From positions 2,604,001 through 2,668,000 of the forward strand of contig CP173058.1 of NCBI GenBank assembly GCA_044772875.1: a DNA stretch of 64,000 nucleotides, given 5' to 3'. This stretch comes from Morganella morganii_D. GTDB lineage: Bacteria > Pseudomonadota > Gammaproteobacteria > Enterobacterales > Enterobacteriaceae. This document shows positions 40,501 through 49,948 of the stretch, piece after piece. The notes beneath the pieces were generated by a model. It saw nothing but the letters and a program-made list of their open reading frames with translations. It made no database searches and was not told the origin of the DNA. A program made the translations under genes and the position numbers. How positions within the stretch are numbered: the first letter of the stretch is position 1; every line of letters begins with the position of its first letter.

Positions 40501-41886
40501 ATGAATAAGGCACAAAAACAGGTCTTCGTGATCGCCGGCACCAGCAGCGGTTGCGGAAAGACCACTATCACCCTTGGGATCATGCGGGCACTCAGTGCCC
40601 GCGGACTGCGGGTCCAGCCCTGCAAAGTCGGCCCGGATTACCTCGACAGCAGCTGGCATACCGCCGTTACCGGCGTGCCTTCCCGTAACCTGGATGCCTT
40701 TATGCTGCCGGAGTCCGTTCTGACCCCGCAATTCCGTCATTATATGCAGGACAAAGACGCCGGTGTGATTGAGGGCGTAATGGGATTGTATGACGGCTTC
40801 GGTACCGATCCTCACTATTGCAGTACCGCAGCGATGGCAAAACAGCTGAACTGTCCGGTGATTATGCTGGTCGACGGCAAAGCGGTTTCCACCTCCATAG
40901 CCGCTGCAGTAATGGGATTTCAGCATTTTGATCCGTCACTGAATATTGCCGGAGTGCTGATTAACCGGGTTAACAGTGACAGCCATTTTCAACTGCTGAA
41001 ACACGCGATTGAACACTACTGCCAAGTGCCGGTAATCGGCTATGTGCCGGTGATGAACGATATTGAACTTCCTTCCCGCCATCTGGGACTGATCCCGCCG
41101 CAGGAGCAGACACAACAGACCGGACGCTGGCAGCGCCTTGCCGATCAGATTGAAAAAACAGTTGATGTGGATCAGCTGCTTTCCCTGACACACTGGCAGG
41201 TACCGGCAGACACCTCCCCGCTGACACTGGCCACACCGGATGCCGGACACGGACTGACTGTCGCGGTGGCGGATGATGCCGCTTTTAACTTCTATTATCC
41301 CGATAACCTGGATTTACTGCGTCAGAGCGGCGCGGAGATTGTCACGTTCAGTCCGCTGAATGACAGCGCCCTGCCGGATCCCTGCCATATGATTTACATC
41401 GGCGGCGGTTATCCGGAAGTCTGTGCTGAAAAACTTTCAGCCAATACTGCCATGCGGGAAGCTCTGCTGGAGGCTCATCAGCGCGGCATACCCGTTTATG
41501 CGGAATGCGGCGGGCTGATGTATCTCGGTGAAACCCTGACGGACAGCGCCGGCAACACCTTCCCGATGACCGGCATCATTGCCGGGCACAGCACCATGGG
41601 CAATCGCCTGAAACGCTTTGGTTACTGCGAAGGCACCGCACTGACAGACACCACACTGGTCAGTGCCGGTGAACGCCTGCGCGGCCACGAGTTTCACTAT
41701 TCTGATTTTGTCACTGATCTGCCGCCTGCTTTTGAGTTTATCAAAGAGCGCGACGGCGAAATCCTCAAACGCTGGACCGGCGGTTATCAGACCGGTAACA
41801 CCTTTGCCGGTTATCTGCATGTGCATTTTGCCCAGCGTCCGGGGTTATTGGATCACTGGTTTGCCCTGGCACGGAGTGTGTTATGA
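40501..41886 (+). CDS. cbiA: CbiA, cobyrinate a,c-diamide synthase
   Basis: The 461 residues match CbiA. The N-terminal P-loop ATPase reads VIAGTSSGCGKTTITLGIMR, with GVMGLYDGFG after it. The C-terminal class I glutamine amidotransferase domain contains VYAECGGLMYLGETL (nucleophile Cys) and GHEFHYSDF. It amidates the a and c side chains using glutamine and ATP. It is the first gene of the 21-gene cobalamin operon, and its 3' end overlaps cbiB by four bases. AAGGT upstream of the ATG is a modest ribosome site. Confidence 0.97.
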   Translation: MNKAQKQVFVIAGTSSGCGKTTITLGIMRALSARGLRVQPCKVGPDYLDSSWHTAVTGVPSRNLDAFMLPESVLTPQFRHYMQDKDAGVIEGVMGLYDGFGTDPHYCSTAAMAKQLNCPVIMLVDGKAVSTSIAAAVMGFQHFDPSLNIAGVLINRVNSDSHFQLLKHAIEHYCQVPVIGYVPVMNDIELPSRHLGLIPPQEQTQQTGRWQRLADQIEKTVDVDQLLSLTHWQVPADTSPLTLATPDAGHGLTVAVADDAAFNFYYPDNLDLLRQSGAEIVTFSPLNDSALPDPCHMIYIGGGYPEVCAEKLSANTAMREALLEAHQRGIPVYAECGGLMYLGETLTDSAGNTFPMTGIIAGHSTMGNRLKRFGYCEGTALTDTTLVSAGERLRGHEFHYSDFVTDLPPAFEFIKERDGEILKRWTGGYQTGNTFAGYLHVHFAQRPGLLDHWFALARSVL

Positions 41887-42842
41887 CCCTGCTCAGCTGG
41901 CTGATCGCCTTCCTGCTCGACCGGTGCCTCGGTGACCCGGAGCACTGGCCGCACCCGATCCGCTGGATTGGCAACGCCATCCGCAAAACCGAAGGCATAA
42001 TCCGCCGCCGCTGTCAGAATGGTGCGGCACTGCGCCGGGGCGGGATCGTGCTGTGGGTAGTGATCGCCGGCGGTACCTGGGCGGTGAGTTACGGTGTACT
42101 GGCGCTGGCGTTTTATCTGGAAACCAGCCTCGGCTGGCTCGTCACCATCTGGATGACCTATACCACTCTTGCCACCCGCTGTCTGCAGGATGCGGCAATG
42201 CGGGTGTATGACGCGCTGAAAGCGGATGACCTGACGGAGAGCCGTGAAAAATTATCATGGATCGTCGGGCGCGATACCCGGGAGCTGACACCGCCGCAGA
42301 TCACCCGTGCCGTGACTGAAACCGTCGCGGAAAACACGACTGACGGCGTGATCGCCCCGCTGTTCTTCTTATTACTGGGCGGCGCCCCGCTGGCCATGGC
42401 CTATAAGGCCGTGAATACACTGGATTCCATGGTCGGCTATAAAAATGAAAAGTACGGCGATATCGGCATGTTTTCCGCCCGTGCGGATGATGTCGCCAAC
42501 TATATCCCGGCACGTCTGAGCTGGCTGCTGTTCACCTTCGCCGCCTTTGTTCTGAAGTACCGTTACCGGGAGGCTTTCCGCACCGGGTTACGTGACCATG
42601 CCAATCACCGCAGCCCGAACAGCGGCTGGTCTGAAGCGACCGTCGCCGGGGCCCTGGGTGTGCGTCTGGGCGGGCCGAATACCTATTTCGGGAAGTTAGT
42701 TGATAAGCCGTGGATCGGTGACGACACCCGTGACATCAATGCAGACGATATTCTCAGCACCATCCGGCTGATGTGGGTTGCCTCTTCCGCCGCGCTGGTG
42801 CTGTTCGCCGTCATTCATCTTCTGGCACAGTGGATTTTGTAA
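41883..42842 (+). CDS. cbiB: CbiB, adenosylcobinamide-phosphate synthase
   Basis: The 319-residue membrane protein matches CbiB (LIAFLLDRCLGDPEHWPHPI at the start, GRDTRELTPPQITRAVTETV, NTTDGVIAPLFFLLLGGAP and KAVNTLDSMVGYKNEKYGDI). It attaches aminopropanol phosphate, made by PduX and CobD, to adenosylcobyric acid. Four or more membrane segments are expected. It overlaps cbiA by four bases, so translation is coupled. Confidence 0.96.
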   Translation: MTLLSWLIAFLLDRCLGDPEHWPHPIRWIGNAIRKTEGIIRRRCQNGAALRRGGIVLWVVIAGGTWAVSYGVLALAFYLETSLGWLVTIWMTYTTLATRCLQDAAMRVYDALKADDLTESREKLSWIVGRDTRELTPPQITRAVTETVAENTTDGVIAPLFFLLLGGAPLAMAYKAVNTLDSMVGYKNEKYGDIGMFSARADDVANYIPARLSWLLFTFAAFVLKYRYREAFRTGLRDHANHRSPNSGWSEATVAGALGVRLGGPNTYFGKLVDKPWIGDDTRDINADDILSTIRLMWVASSAALVLFAVIHLLAQWIL

Positions 42843-42851
42843 GGGAAAATT

Positions 42852-43481
42852 ATGAGTTACATACAACAGCCGCAGGAAATCGAAAAAAACAGTTTTCTGA
42901 TCATTGATGACATTATCCGCGAAACACGGCCGGAATATCGTTTTGCCAGTGATGACCATGCCGCGATTATCAAACGCGCGATCCACACCACCGCCGATTT
43001 TGACTGGCTGGATATTCTGCATTTTTCTGATGGTGTGATTGAGATCCTCCGTGACGGCATTATGCGCGGCTGCACGATTTATACCGATACCACCATGGCA
43101 CTGTCCGGGATCAACAAAACCCGTCTGGCGAAATACGGCTCAGAGTGCCGCTGCTATGTCAGCGACCCGCGTGTGGTGGCCGCGGCCAAAGAACAGCAGA
43201 TAACCCGCTCCATGGCGGCGGTGGATATCGCCATGCAGGAACCGGGTGAGAAAATTTTTGTTTTCGGGAATGCTCCGACAGCCCTGTTCCGCATACTGGA
43301 ACACACTGAAAAACCGGTTGCAGTTGTCGGTGTGCCGGTCGGTTTTGTCGGCGCGGCAGAATCCAAAGATGCCCTGGCGGAGAGTTCTCTGCCGTGTATC
43401 GCCGCACCCGGCCGCAAAGGCGGCAGTAACGTGGCCGCCGCGATTATCAACGCCATCCTTTACCGGATGCCGGAGGCGTAA
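42852..43481 (+). CDS. cbiC: CbiC, cobalt-precorrin-8 methylmutase
   Basis: The 209 residues match CbiC/CobH (QQPQEIEKNSFLIIDDI at the start, GCTIYTDTTMALSGINKT, NAPTALFRILEH and VGVPVGFVGAAESKDAL). It moves the C11 methyl group to C12 to form cobyrinate. The catalytic His expected in the family near the start (HAAIIKRAIHTTADF) is present. It follows cbiB by nine bases. Confidence 0.96.
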   Translation: MSYIQQPQEIEKNSFLIIDDIIRETRPEYRFASDDHAAIIKRAIHTTADFDWLDILHFSDGVIEILRDGIMRGCTIYTDTTMALSGINKTRLAKYGSECRCYVSDPRVVAAAKEQQITRSMAAVDIAMQEPGEKIFVFGNAPTALFRILEHTEKPVAVVGVPVGFVGAAESKDALAESSLPCIAAPGRKGGSNVAAAIINAILYRMPEA

Positions 43482-43483
43482 TC

Positions 43484-44641
43484 ATGACGCAGGAAAACAC
43501 CACAGCACCTGACGATAACGGCACCGGTGTCGTCTGGCACAAAGGCAAGGCACTGAGAAAGGGGTATACCACCGGCTCCTGTGCCACCGCTGCCGCCAAA
43601 GTGGCGGCACTGATGGTGTTGCGTCAGGAAGTGATTCAGCAGGTTTCGATTGTCACACCTTCGGGTGTGACACTGAACCTGAATGTGGAAGATCCGCTGA
43701 TTTGCGGGCAATCCGCGACTGCCGCCATCCGCAAAGATGGCGGCGATGATATTGATGCCACACACGGCATGCTGATTTTTGCCCGTGTTGCGGTAAATGA
43801 CAGCGGCGTTATCACCATCGGCGGCGGAGAAGGTGTCGGCCGGGTGACTAAAGCCGGCGTAGGTCTGCCGATCGGCGATGCCGCAATCAACAAAACCCCG
43901 CGTCAGACCATTGAAGCGGCGGTTCGTGAAGTTATCGGCCCGAACCGGGGTGCGGATGTCACCATCTTTGCCCCGGAAGGAGAAGAACGGGCGAAAAAAA
44001 CCTATAACGGCCGCCTTGGCATTCTCGGCGGAATTTCCGTGATCGGCACCAGCGGTATTGTCACGCCGATGTCGGAAGAGAGCTGGAAACGCTCCCTTTC
44101 CATCGAGCTGGAAATGAAACGCGCACAGGGTATGACCCGCGTTTTCCTGGTACCGGGTAACCACGGTGAACGGTTTGTCAGTGAGCAGCTCGGACTGGAC
44201 GGCGTATATGTCGTCACCATGAGTAACTTTGTCGGTTATATGCTGCAGGAGGCTACCCGGCTGAAGTTTGAGCAGGTGGTGATCCTCGGGCATTTCGGCA
44301 AGCTGGTAAAAATCGCAGCAGGCATTTTCCACACCCATAGTCATATTGCGGATGCGCGGATGGAAACCCTGATTTCCAATCTCGCCCTGATCGGCGCCCC
44401 GCTCTCCTTATTACAGGAAGTGGACGACTGCACCACCACCGAAGCTGCGATAGAGCTGATCAATGCACAGGGCTGGCAGGCGGTCTATCCGCAGATCGCA
44501 GAAAAAATCTGTGACCGGATTAATCAGATGCTGCGTTTCTCCGATGAGCCGCCGCACTGCGATGCCATTTTGTTCTCGTTTGATAATCAGGTGCTGGGGA
44601 CCAACCGTCCGCTCAGTGCCATAACGGAGGGATTCCGATGA
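43484..44641 (+). CDS. cbiD: CbiD, cobalt-precorrin-5B C1-methyltransferase
   Basis: The 385 residues match CbiD (LRKGYTTGSCATAAAKVAAL near the start, GEGVGRVTKAGVGLPIGDAA, NHGERFVSEQLGLDGVYVV and LGHFGKLVKIAAGIFHTHSH). It methylates C1 in the anaerobic pathway and is unrelated to the usual precorrin methyltransferase fold. An N-terminal extension of about 20 residues (QENTTAPDDNGTG) precedes the conserved part. It starts two bases after the cbiC stop. Confidence 0.96.
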   Translation: MTQENTTAPDDNGTGVVWHKGKALRKGYTTGSCATAAAKVAALMVLRQEVIQQVSIVTPSGVTLNLNVEDPLICGQSATAAIRKDGGDDIDATHGMLIFARVAVNDSGVITIGGGEGVGRVTKAGVGLPIGDAAINKTPRQTIEAAVREVIGPNRGADVTIFAPEGEERAKKTYNGRLGILGGISVIGTSGIVTPMSEESWKRSLSIELEMKRAQGMTRVFLVPGNHGERFVSEQLGLDGVYVVTMSNFVGYMLQEATRLKFEQVVILGHFGKLVKIAAGIFHTHSHIADARMETLISNLALIGAPLSLLQEVDDCTTTEAAIELINAQGWQAVYPQIAEKICDRINQMLRFSDEPPHCDAILFSFDNQVLGTNRPLSAITEGFR

Positions 44642-45252
44642 TTTATGTAACCGGCGTGGGCCCCGGCTCAGAAGCGTATCTGACCCGGCGGGCAGCGGAT
44701 GTGATTTCCGGGGCGGACATTTTAATCGGTGGCCAGCGCCATCTGGATGAGTTTGCCGGGCTGACCACAGAAACCCGTGTCATTGATGCGGATATCAACG
44801 GCCTGATGAACTGGATAGCAGAGCGTCTTGATCGCCGTATTGTCATTCTGGCCTCCGGTGACCCGATGTTTTTCGGCATCGGCAAACGTATCAGCGAAAC
44901 CTTCGCACCGGAGCAGGTGCAGATAATCCCCGGAATAAGTTCCGTGCAGTATCTGTGTGCCAAAGTGGGTATGGACATGAATGACATCTATCTCACCAGC
45001 AGCCATAACCGCAGCCCGGATTTTGACTGGCTGCTCGGGCATGAGCGCATCGGAATGGTCACAGACAAAAACATCGGCCCGAAAGAGATTGCTGCTGAAA
45101 TTATTCAGCGCCGCCAGCACCGCCGCCTGATCATTGGTGAAAATTTATCCATGCGCAATGAGCGGATAAGCATTGTTAATGCGGATCAGGTCATGGGCGA
45201 CTACGACATGAATGTCGTGTTAATAGATAAAAAAGGCAGTGAGGTTTTCTGA
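44638..45252 (+). CDS. cbiE: CbiE, cobalt-precorrin-7 C5-methyltransferase
   Basis: The 204 residues match CbiE (MIYVTGVGPGSEAYLTRRAA, IVILASGDPMFFGIGKRI, IIPGISSVQYLCAKVGMDMN and YLTSSHNR), an SAM-dependent tetrapyrrole methyltransferase. It adds the C5 methyl group and works with CbiT on C15. The two are separate genes here, as in Salmonella, while CobL is a fusion elsewhere. It overlaps cbiD by four bases and shares one base with cbiT. Confidence 0.96.
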   Translation: MIYVTGVGPGSEAYLTRRAADVISGADILIGGQRHLDEFAGLTTETRVIDADINGLMNWIAERLDRRIVILASGDPMFFGIGKRISETFAPEQVQIIPGISSVQYLCAKVGMDMNDIYLTSSHNRSPDFDWLLGHERIGMVTDKNIGPKEIAAEIIQRRQHRRLIIGENLSMRNERISIVNADQVMGDYDMNVVLIDKKGSEVF

Positions 45253-45821
45253 TGAAAGACGAACTTTTTCTGCGCGGACAACAGATCCCGATGACCAAAG
45301 AGCCGGTACGGGCACTCGCTCTGTCACGGCTGGATTTACAGGGTGCGCAGCGCCTGATTGATGTGGGTGCGGGCACCGGCAGTATCTCAATTGAAGCGGC
45401 ACTCAGCCACCCTGCACTTGAGATCATTGCCATTGAGAAAAAACCGGAAGCCATTGCGCTTATCAAAGAGAATTGCCTCCATTTCCGCTGTCCGCAGATC
45501 CGCGTGATTGACGCGTATGCCCCGGTGGAACTGGCCGAAAAAGCAGACGCCGTGTTTGTCGGCGGCACCGGCGGAAATCTCACGGAGATTATCGACTGGT
45601 CGCTGGATCATCTGCACAGCGACGGCACCCTGGTGATGACCTTTATCCTTCAGGATAACCTGACACAAGCCATTGCGCATCTGAAACAGTGTGCGGTGAG
45701 CGAACTGGACTGCTGTGAATTACAGGCCGGAAATATGACCGCGCTCGGACACAGTTATTATTTTAAACCGAATAATCCTACCTATCTTATTTCCTGCCGT
45801 AAGGAGGCGCGTTGTGGCTGA
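45252..45821 (+). CDS. cbiT: CbiT, cobalt-precorrin-6B C15-methyltransferase (decarboxylating)
   Basis: The 189 residues match CbiT, a Rossmann methyltransferase. MKDELFLRGQQIPMTKEPVR at the start is followed by motif I RLIDVGAGTGSISIEAAL and IAIEKKPEAIALIKEN. It methylates C15 and decarboxylates the acetate on ring C. Start and stop bases overlap cbiE and cbiF. Confidence 0.96.
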   Translation: MKDELFLRGQQIPMTKEPVRALALSRLDLQGAQRLIDVGAGTGSISIEAALSHPALEIIAIEKKPEAIALIKENCLHFRCPQIRVIDAYAPVELAEKADAVFVGGTGGNLTEIIDWSLDHLHSDGTLVMTFILQDNLTQAIAHLKQCAVSELDCCELQAGNMTALGHSYYFKPNNPTYLISCRKEARCG

Positions 45822-46593
45822 ACAGTTTGACTGTCAGAAAGTCTGGTTTGTCGGTGCCGGTCCCGGGGATATCAGTCTGATCACCCTGAAGGGCTACCGC
45901 ATTCTGCAACAGGCCGATATCGTTATTTATGCCGGTTCGCTGATTAATACCGAACTGCTGGATTACTGCAAAGACGGCGTGACCTGTTATGACAGCGCTG
46001 AAATGACCCTCGGCGATATTATCAGTGTCATGGTTGACGGCGTAAAAAGCCGCAAACTGGTGGTGCGTCTGCAGACCGGCGATCTCTCGCTGTACGGATC
46101 CATCCGTGAACAGGGCGAAGTCCTGACCACGCATGGCATCGGCTTCAGTGCCATCCCCGGCGTCAGCTCCTTCCTGGGCGCAGCAGCGGAACTGGGCGTG
46201 GAATACACCGTACCGGAAGTCTCCCAGAGCCTGATTATTACCCGTATCGAAGGCCGCACACCGATGCCGCCGAAAGAGAGTCTGCGCAGCTTTGCCGCTC
46301 ACCAGACCTCAATGGCGATTTTCCTGTCTGTTCAGGATATCAAAGGCGTGGCGGAACAGCTGACCGAAGGCGGTTATCCGGAAACCACCCCGGTCGCCGT
46401 GGTATATAAAGCAACCTGGCCGGATTGTCAGGTGCTGCGCAGCACACTGGCAGAGATCACCGTCGCCGTGCGCGAAGCGAAAATCCGCAAAACCGCATTG
46501 ATTCTGGTCGGGCCGTTCCTCGGCGACGAGTATCACTATTCTAAACTGTACGATGCAGGCTTCAGCCATGAGTACCGCAAAGCCTCGCAGTAA
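45814..46593 (+). CDS. cbiF: CbiF, cobalt-precorrin-4 C11-methyltransferase
   Basis: The 259 residues match CbiF (VWFVGAGPGDISLITLKGYR, VIYAGSLINTELLDYCKDG, VRLQTGDLSLYGSIREQ and PGVSSFLGAAAELGVEYTVP). It methylates C11 using SAM. The start is GTG at 45814, preceded by GGAGG, and lies eight bases inside the end of cbiT. Confidence 0.96.
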   Translation: MAEQFDCQKVWFVGAGPGDISLITLKGYRILQQADIVIYAGSLINTELLDYCKDGVTCYDSAEMTLGDIISVMVDGVKSRKLVVRLQTGDLSLYGSIREQGEVLTTHGIGFSAIPGVSSFLGAAAELGVEYTVPEVSQSLIITRIEGRTPMPPKESLRSFAAHQTSMAIFLSVQDIKGVAEQLTEGGYPETTPVAVVYKATWPDCQVLRSTLAEITVAVREAKIRKTALILVGPFLGDEYHYSKLYDAGFSHEYRKASQ

Positions 46594-47635
46594 GCGCATT
46601 GCGCTGTTTTGCCTGACACCGGGCGGCAAAGCGCTGGCGGAAAAAATCCGCCCGTTGCTGCCGGTCACCTGCCACACCAGTGAAAAGCTGGTGTCGGAAG
46701 GTTTTGAGCCGTTCCGGAATGGCTTTGCCGCCACCTTACAGCAGGCATTTACAGATAATGACGCCCTGATTGTGATCGGCGCAACCGGCATTACCGTGCG
46801 GGTACTGGCACCGGTAATTCAGGACAAAATGAGTGACCCGGCTGTTATCGTGATGGATGAGAAAGGACAGCATGTTATCAGTCTGCTCTCCGGCCATCTC
46901 GGCGGTGCCAATGAGCTGGCTACTTGGCTGGCCGGCAGAATCGGCGGGCAGGCCGTGATCACCACCGCCACAGATGTGAATCAGGTCACCAGTTTTGACC
47001 TGCTGGCACAGGAGATGAATGCCACATTCACTGATTTCCGCGCCACCGTAAAAACCCTGAACCAGATGATGGTCAGCGGAGAACGTATCGGTATCTGGTG
47101 GCATCCGGATATGGCAGCGGAGCAGGATAAATATGCGTTGCCGGGGCTTATTCCGGTGGCAGATTTGCGTTCCCTGCCGGAACTGGATGCCCTGGTATAT
47201 GTCAGTTACCGCCGCGAAGAAATTATGCTGCCGGTGCCGGTTTATAAGCTGATACCGCGCCGGATTATTGCCGGTATGGGTTGCCGCAGGGATACCGGTG
47301 CAGATGAGGTTCAGCAGCTGTTCGCTGAGCAACTGGCAGAGAACAATCTGCTGCCGGAAGCCGTCCGCGCTATCGGCAGTATTACCCTGAAAGCGCAGGA
47401 GCCCGCCCTGCTGGCGCTCGCTGCCCGCTATCAGGTGCCGTTTACCGTATTCAGTGCTGAGGAACTTGCCCCGGTGGCTGCACAGTTCCCGGAATCCGAG
47501 TTTGTTAAGAAAACCACGGGGGTCGGGAGTGTATCCCGGCCGGTCGCCTGGCTGATGAGCAAAGGCTGTCTGATAGGGCAAACCTGTAAGACCCGGGGGA
47601 TCACCATTACGTTAGGAGCAGAAACAGTATGTTAA
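46568..47635 (+). CDS. cbiG: CbiG, cobalt-precorrin-5A hydrolase
   Basis: The 355 residues match CbiG (RIALFCLTPGGKALAEKIR, VIGATGITVRVLAPVIQDK, HVISLLSGHLGGANELATWL and the C-terminal GMGCRRDTGADEVQQLFAEQ). It opens the delta-lactone of precorrin-5A and releases acetaldehyde. I prefer the ATG at 46568, which fits the Salmonella N-terminus; an in-frame ATG at 46553 adds five residues. The gene overlaps the end of cbiF by 26 bases. Confidence 0.94.
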   Translation: MSTAKPRSKRIALFCLTPGGKALAEKIRPLLPVTCHTSEKLVSEGFEPFRNGFAATLQQAFTDNDALIVIGATGITVRVLAPVIQDKMSDPAVIVMDEKGQHVISLLSGHLGGANELATWLAGRIGGQAVITTATDVNQVTSFDLLAQEMNATFTDFRATVKTLNQMMVSGERIGIWWHPDMAAEQDKYALPGLIPVADLRSLPELDALVYVSYRREEIMLPVPVYKLIPRRIIAGMGCRRDTGADEVQQLFAEQLAENNLLPEAVRAIGSITLKAQEPALLALAARYQVPFTVFSAEELAPVAAQFPESEFVKKTTGVGSVSRPVAWLMSKGCLIGQTCKTRGITITLGAETVC

Positions 47636-48354
47636 CCGTTATAGGCATTGGCCCCGGCAGTGAAGCCATGATGACCGGAGAAGCCATCACCGCACTGAAA
47701 GAAGCGGAAGTGGTGGTCGGGTATAAAACCTATACCCATCTGGTGAAACCTCTGGTGGGCGACAAAGAAGTGATCAAAACCGGCATGCGCAAAGAGGTCG
47801 AACGCTGCCATCTGGCCATTGAGCTTGCACAGGAAGGGAAAAACGTAGCGATGGTGTGCAGCGGTGATGCCGGGATTTACGGCATGGCCGGGCTTATCCT
47901 CGAAATCGTCACCAAAGAGAAGCTCGATATTCAGGTCCGTGTGGTGCCGGGCATTACCGCCAGTATCGCCGCCGCCTCACTGCTGGGTGCCCCGCTGATG
48001 CACGACTTCTGCCACATCAGCCTGAGCGACCTGCTCACGCCGTGGGAGGTGATTGAAAAACGCATCAAAGCCGCCGCCGAAGCCGATTTTGTTATCTGTT
48101 TCTATAACCCGCGCAGCCTGGGCCGCGAAGGTCATCTGGCCCGCGCCTTTGAGCTGATGGCACCGTATAAAGCCGCCACCACCCCGATCGGCGTGGTGAA
48201 AGCCGCGGCCCGTAAAAAAGAAGAGAAGTGGATCACCACATTCGGTGAGATGGAATTTGACCGCGTGGACATGACCAGTCTGGTGATCGTCGGCAACCAG
48301 TCCACGTATATCAGTGATGACCTGATGATCACACCACGGGGATACAAACTGTGA
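47629..48354 (+). CDS. cbiH: CbiH, cobalt-factor III C17-methyltransferase
   Basis: The 241 residues match CbiH (MLTVIGIGPGSEAMMTGEAI, VVVGYKTYTHLVKPLVGDKE, VCSGDAGIYGMAGLILEIV and VVPGITASIAAASLLGAPLM). It contracts the ring and methylates C17, forming the delta-lactone later opened by CbiG. It overlaps cbiG by seven bases and cbiJ by four. Confidence 0.96.
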   Translation: MLTVIGIGPGSEAMMTGEAITALKEAEVVVGYKTYTHLVKPLVGDKEVIKTGMRKEVERCHLAIELAQEGKNVAMVCSGDAGIYGMAGLILEIVTKEKLDIQVRVVPGITASIAAASLLGAPLMHDFCHISLSDLLTPWEVIEKRIKAAAEADFVICFYNPRSLGREGHLARAFELMAPYKAATTPIGVVKAAARKKEEKWITTFGEMEFDRVDMTSLVIVGNQSTYISDDLMITPRGYKL

Positions 48355-49139
48355 ATGATGGCGGACTGCTGATTTTCGGCGGGACCAGTGATGCCCGCCT
48401 GCTTTGCGAGCGCCTGGATGCACAGGGGGTCAGTTACCGGCTCTCTGTCGCCACCGCCGCAGGTAGTCAGCAGGCAGCCGGCTTACAGGGCGAGATCCTT
48501 GAAGGCCGGATGGATGCACAGGAGATGGCGGATTTTTGCCGCCGTCACGGGATCCGCCTGCTGGCGGATCTCTCGCATCCTTACGCGGCAGTGCTCAGCG
48601 ACAATATTTTACAGGTGCAGCGCGAGCTGGGGATCCCGCTGGTGCGTTATAACCGCCCGAGTGATATTGATGCGGTTGATAATCCGCTGATTTATAAAAC
48701 GGACTCCATTGACAGCGCCTGTGAGCTGGCGATGCAACTTGGTCAGCGGATCCTGCTGACCACCGGCAGTAAGCAGCTGGCGGATTATATTGCCCGCCTG
48801 CCGGGAAAAACCGTGCTGGCAAGAGTGCTGCCGACACAGGACGTGCTGGCACAGTGTGAATCTTACGGGATGACCATTGACCAGATTTTTGCCCTCAAAG
48901 GGCCGTTTTCGGCAGAATTCAATGAAGCTTTTTACCGTTACTGCGGCGCGGATGTGGTGATCACCAAAGAGTCCGGCACACAGGGCGGATTCAATGAGAA
49001 AGTCGCCCCCTGTCTGGCGCTCGGTATTCCCTGCATTGTCGTGGTACGTCCGCAGACCCGGGTGTCCGGTGATGTGACTGAATTGCAGGATCTTTATGGG
49101 ATAGAGCAGTATCTGACATCCCGTTTTTCTGTCTGTTGA
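48351..49139 (+). CDS. cbiJ: CbiJ, cobalt-precorrin-6A reductase
   Basis: The 262 residues match CbiJ/CobK (LLIFGGTSDARLLCERLDAQ at the start, LLADLSHPYAAVLSDNIL, RYNRPSDIDAVDN, TTGSKQLADYIARLPGKT and VVITKESGTQGGFNEKV). It reduces cobalt-precorrin-6A to 6B with a pyridine nucleotide. The start is a GTG overlapping the cbiH stop. Confidence 0.95.
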   Translation: MNDGGLLIFGGTSDARLLCERLDAQGVSYRLSVATAAGSQQAAGLQGEILEGRMDAQEMADFCRRHGIRLLADLSHPYAAVLSDNILQVQRELGIPLVRYNRPSDIDAVDNPLIYKTDSIDSACELAMQLGQRILLTTGSKQLADYIARLPGKTVLARVLPTQDVLAQCESYGMTIDQIFALKGPFSAEFNEAFYRYCGADVVITKESGTQGGFNEKVAPCLALGIPCIVVVRPQTRVSGDVTELQDLYGIEQYLTSRFSVC

Positions 49140-49156
49140 TTTACTGAGGTTATGAG

Positions 49157-49939
49157 ATGAAAAAAGCGTTATTAGTGATTAGTTTCGGCACCAGTTACGC
49201 GGAAACCCGTGAAAAAAATATCGAAAGCTGTGAAAAGCAGCTCGCGGCGGCGTTCCCCGGCCGTGATTTTTTCCGCGCCTTCACCTCCGGCATGATTATC
49301 CGCAAGTTAAAAGAGCGCGATAACCTGCATATCTATAACCCTGAAGAGGCATTACGCCATCTGCATGAGCAGGGTTATGAGGATGTGGCTATCCAGTCAC
49401 TGCATGTAATTAACGGGGACGAATACGAAAAGATTGTCGGCCAGGTTGAAAAATACCGTCCGTTCTTCCGCTATCTGCGTGTGGGCAAACCGCTGCTGAG
49501 CAGTTTTGAGGACTATTCCCTCCTGATTGATGCCCTGCACTCCCAGATGCCGGAACTGAAAGAAGATGAGCGCGTAGTTTTTATGGGTCACGGTGCCACT
49601 CACCACGCGTTCTCCGCATATGCCTGCCTGGATCACATGATGACCGGCAGCGGCTTCCCGGCCCGCGTCGGCGCGGTGGAAAGCTATCCCGAAATCGACC
49701 TGATTATTAAAGGCCTGAAAGCAGAGAACATCCGCAAAGTACACCTGATGCCGCTGATGCTGGTCGCCGGTGACCACGCGATTAATGATATGGCGTCCGA
49801 TGAGGAAGATTCCTGGAAAACACAGCTGGAACAGGCCGGGATTGAGGCAACAGCATGGTTACAGGGCATGGGTGAAAACAATATGATCCGTCAGATGTTT
49901 GTCGAACACCTGGCGCAGACAATGGATAACGGGGAGTAA
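49157..49939 (+). CDS. cbiK: CbiK, sirohydrochlorin cobaltochelatase
   Basis: The 260 residues match the anaerobic cobaltochelatase CbiK (KKALLVISFGTSYAETREKN, LHVINGDEYEKIVGQVEKYR, VFMGHGATHHAFSAYACLDH and HLMPLMLVAGDHAINDMASD). His residues in GHGATHH and GDHA correspond to the metal-handling site. It inserts Co(II) into sirohydrochlorin and thereby commits the molecule to B12 and not sirohaem, which nirB needs. Its presence with cbiD and cbiG identifies the anaerobic (cobalt-early) pathway. Confidence 0.97.
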   Translation: MKKALLVISFGTSYAETREKNIESCEKQLAAAFPGRDFFRAFTSGMIIRKLKERDNLHIYNPEEALRHLHEQGYEDVAIQSLHVINGDEYEKIVGQVEKYRPFFRYLRVGKPLLSSFEDYSLLIDALHSQMPELKEDERVVFMGHGATHHAFSAYACLDHMMTGSGFPARVGAVESYPEIDLIIKGLKAENIRKVHLMPLMLVAGDHAINDMASDEEDSWKTQLEQAGIEATAWLQGMGENNMIRQMFVEHLAQTMDNGE

Positions 49940-49948
49940 CATCCGCAC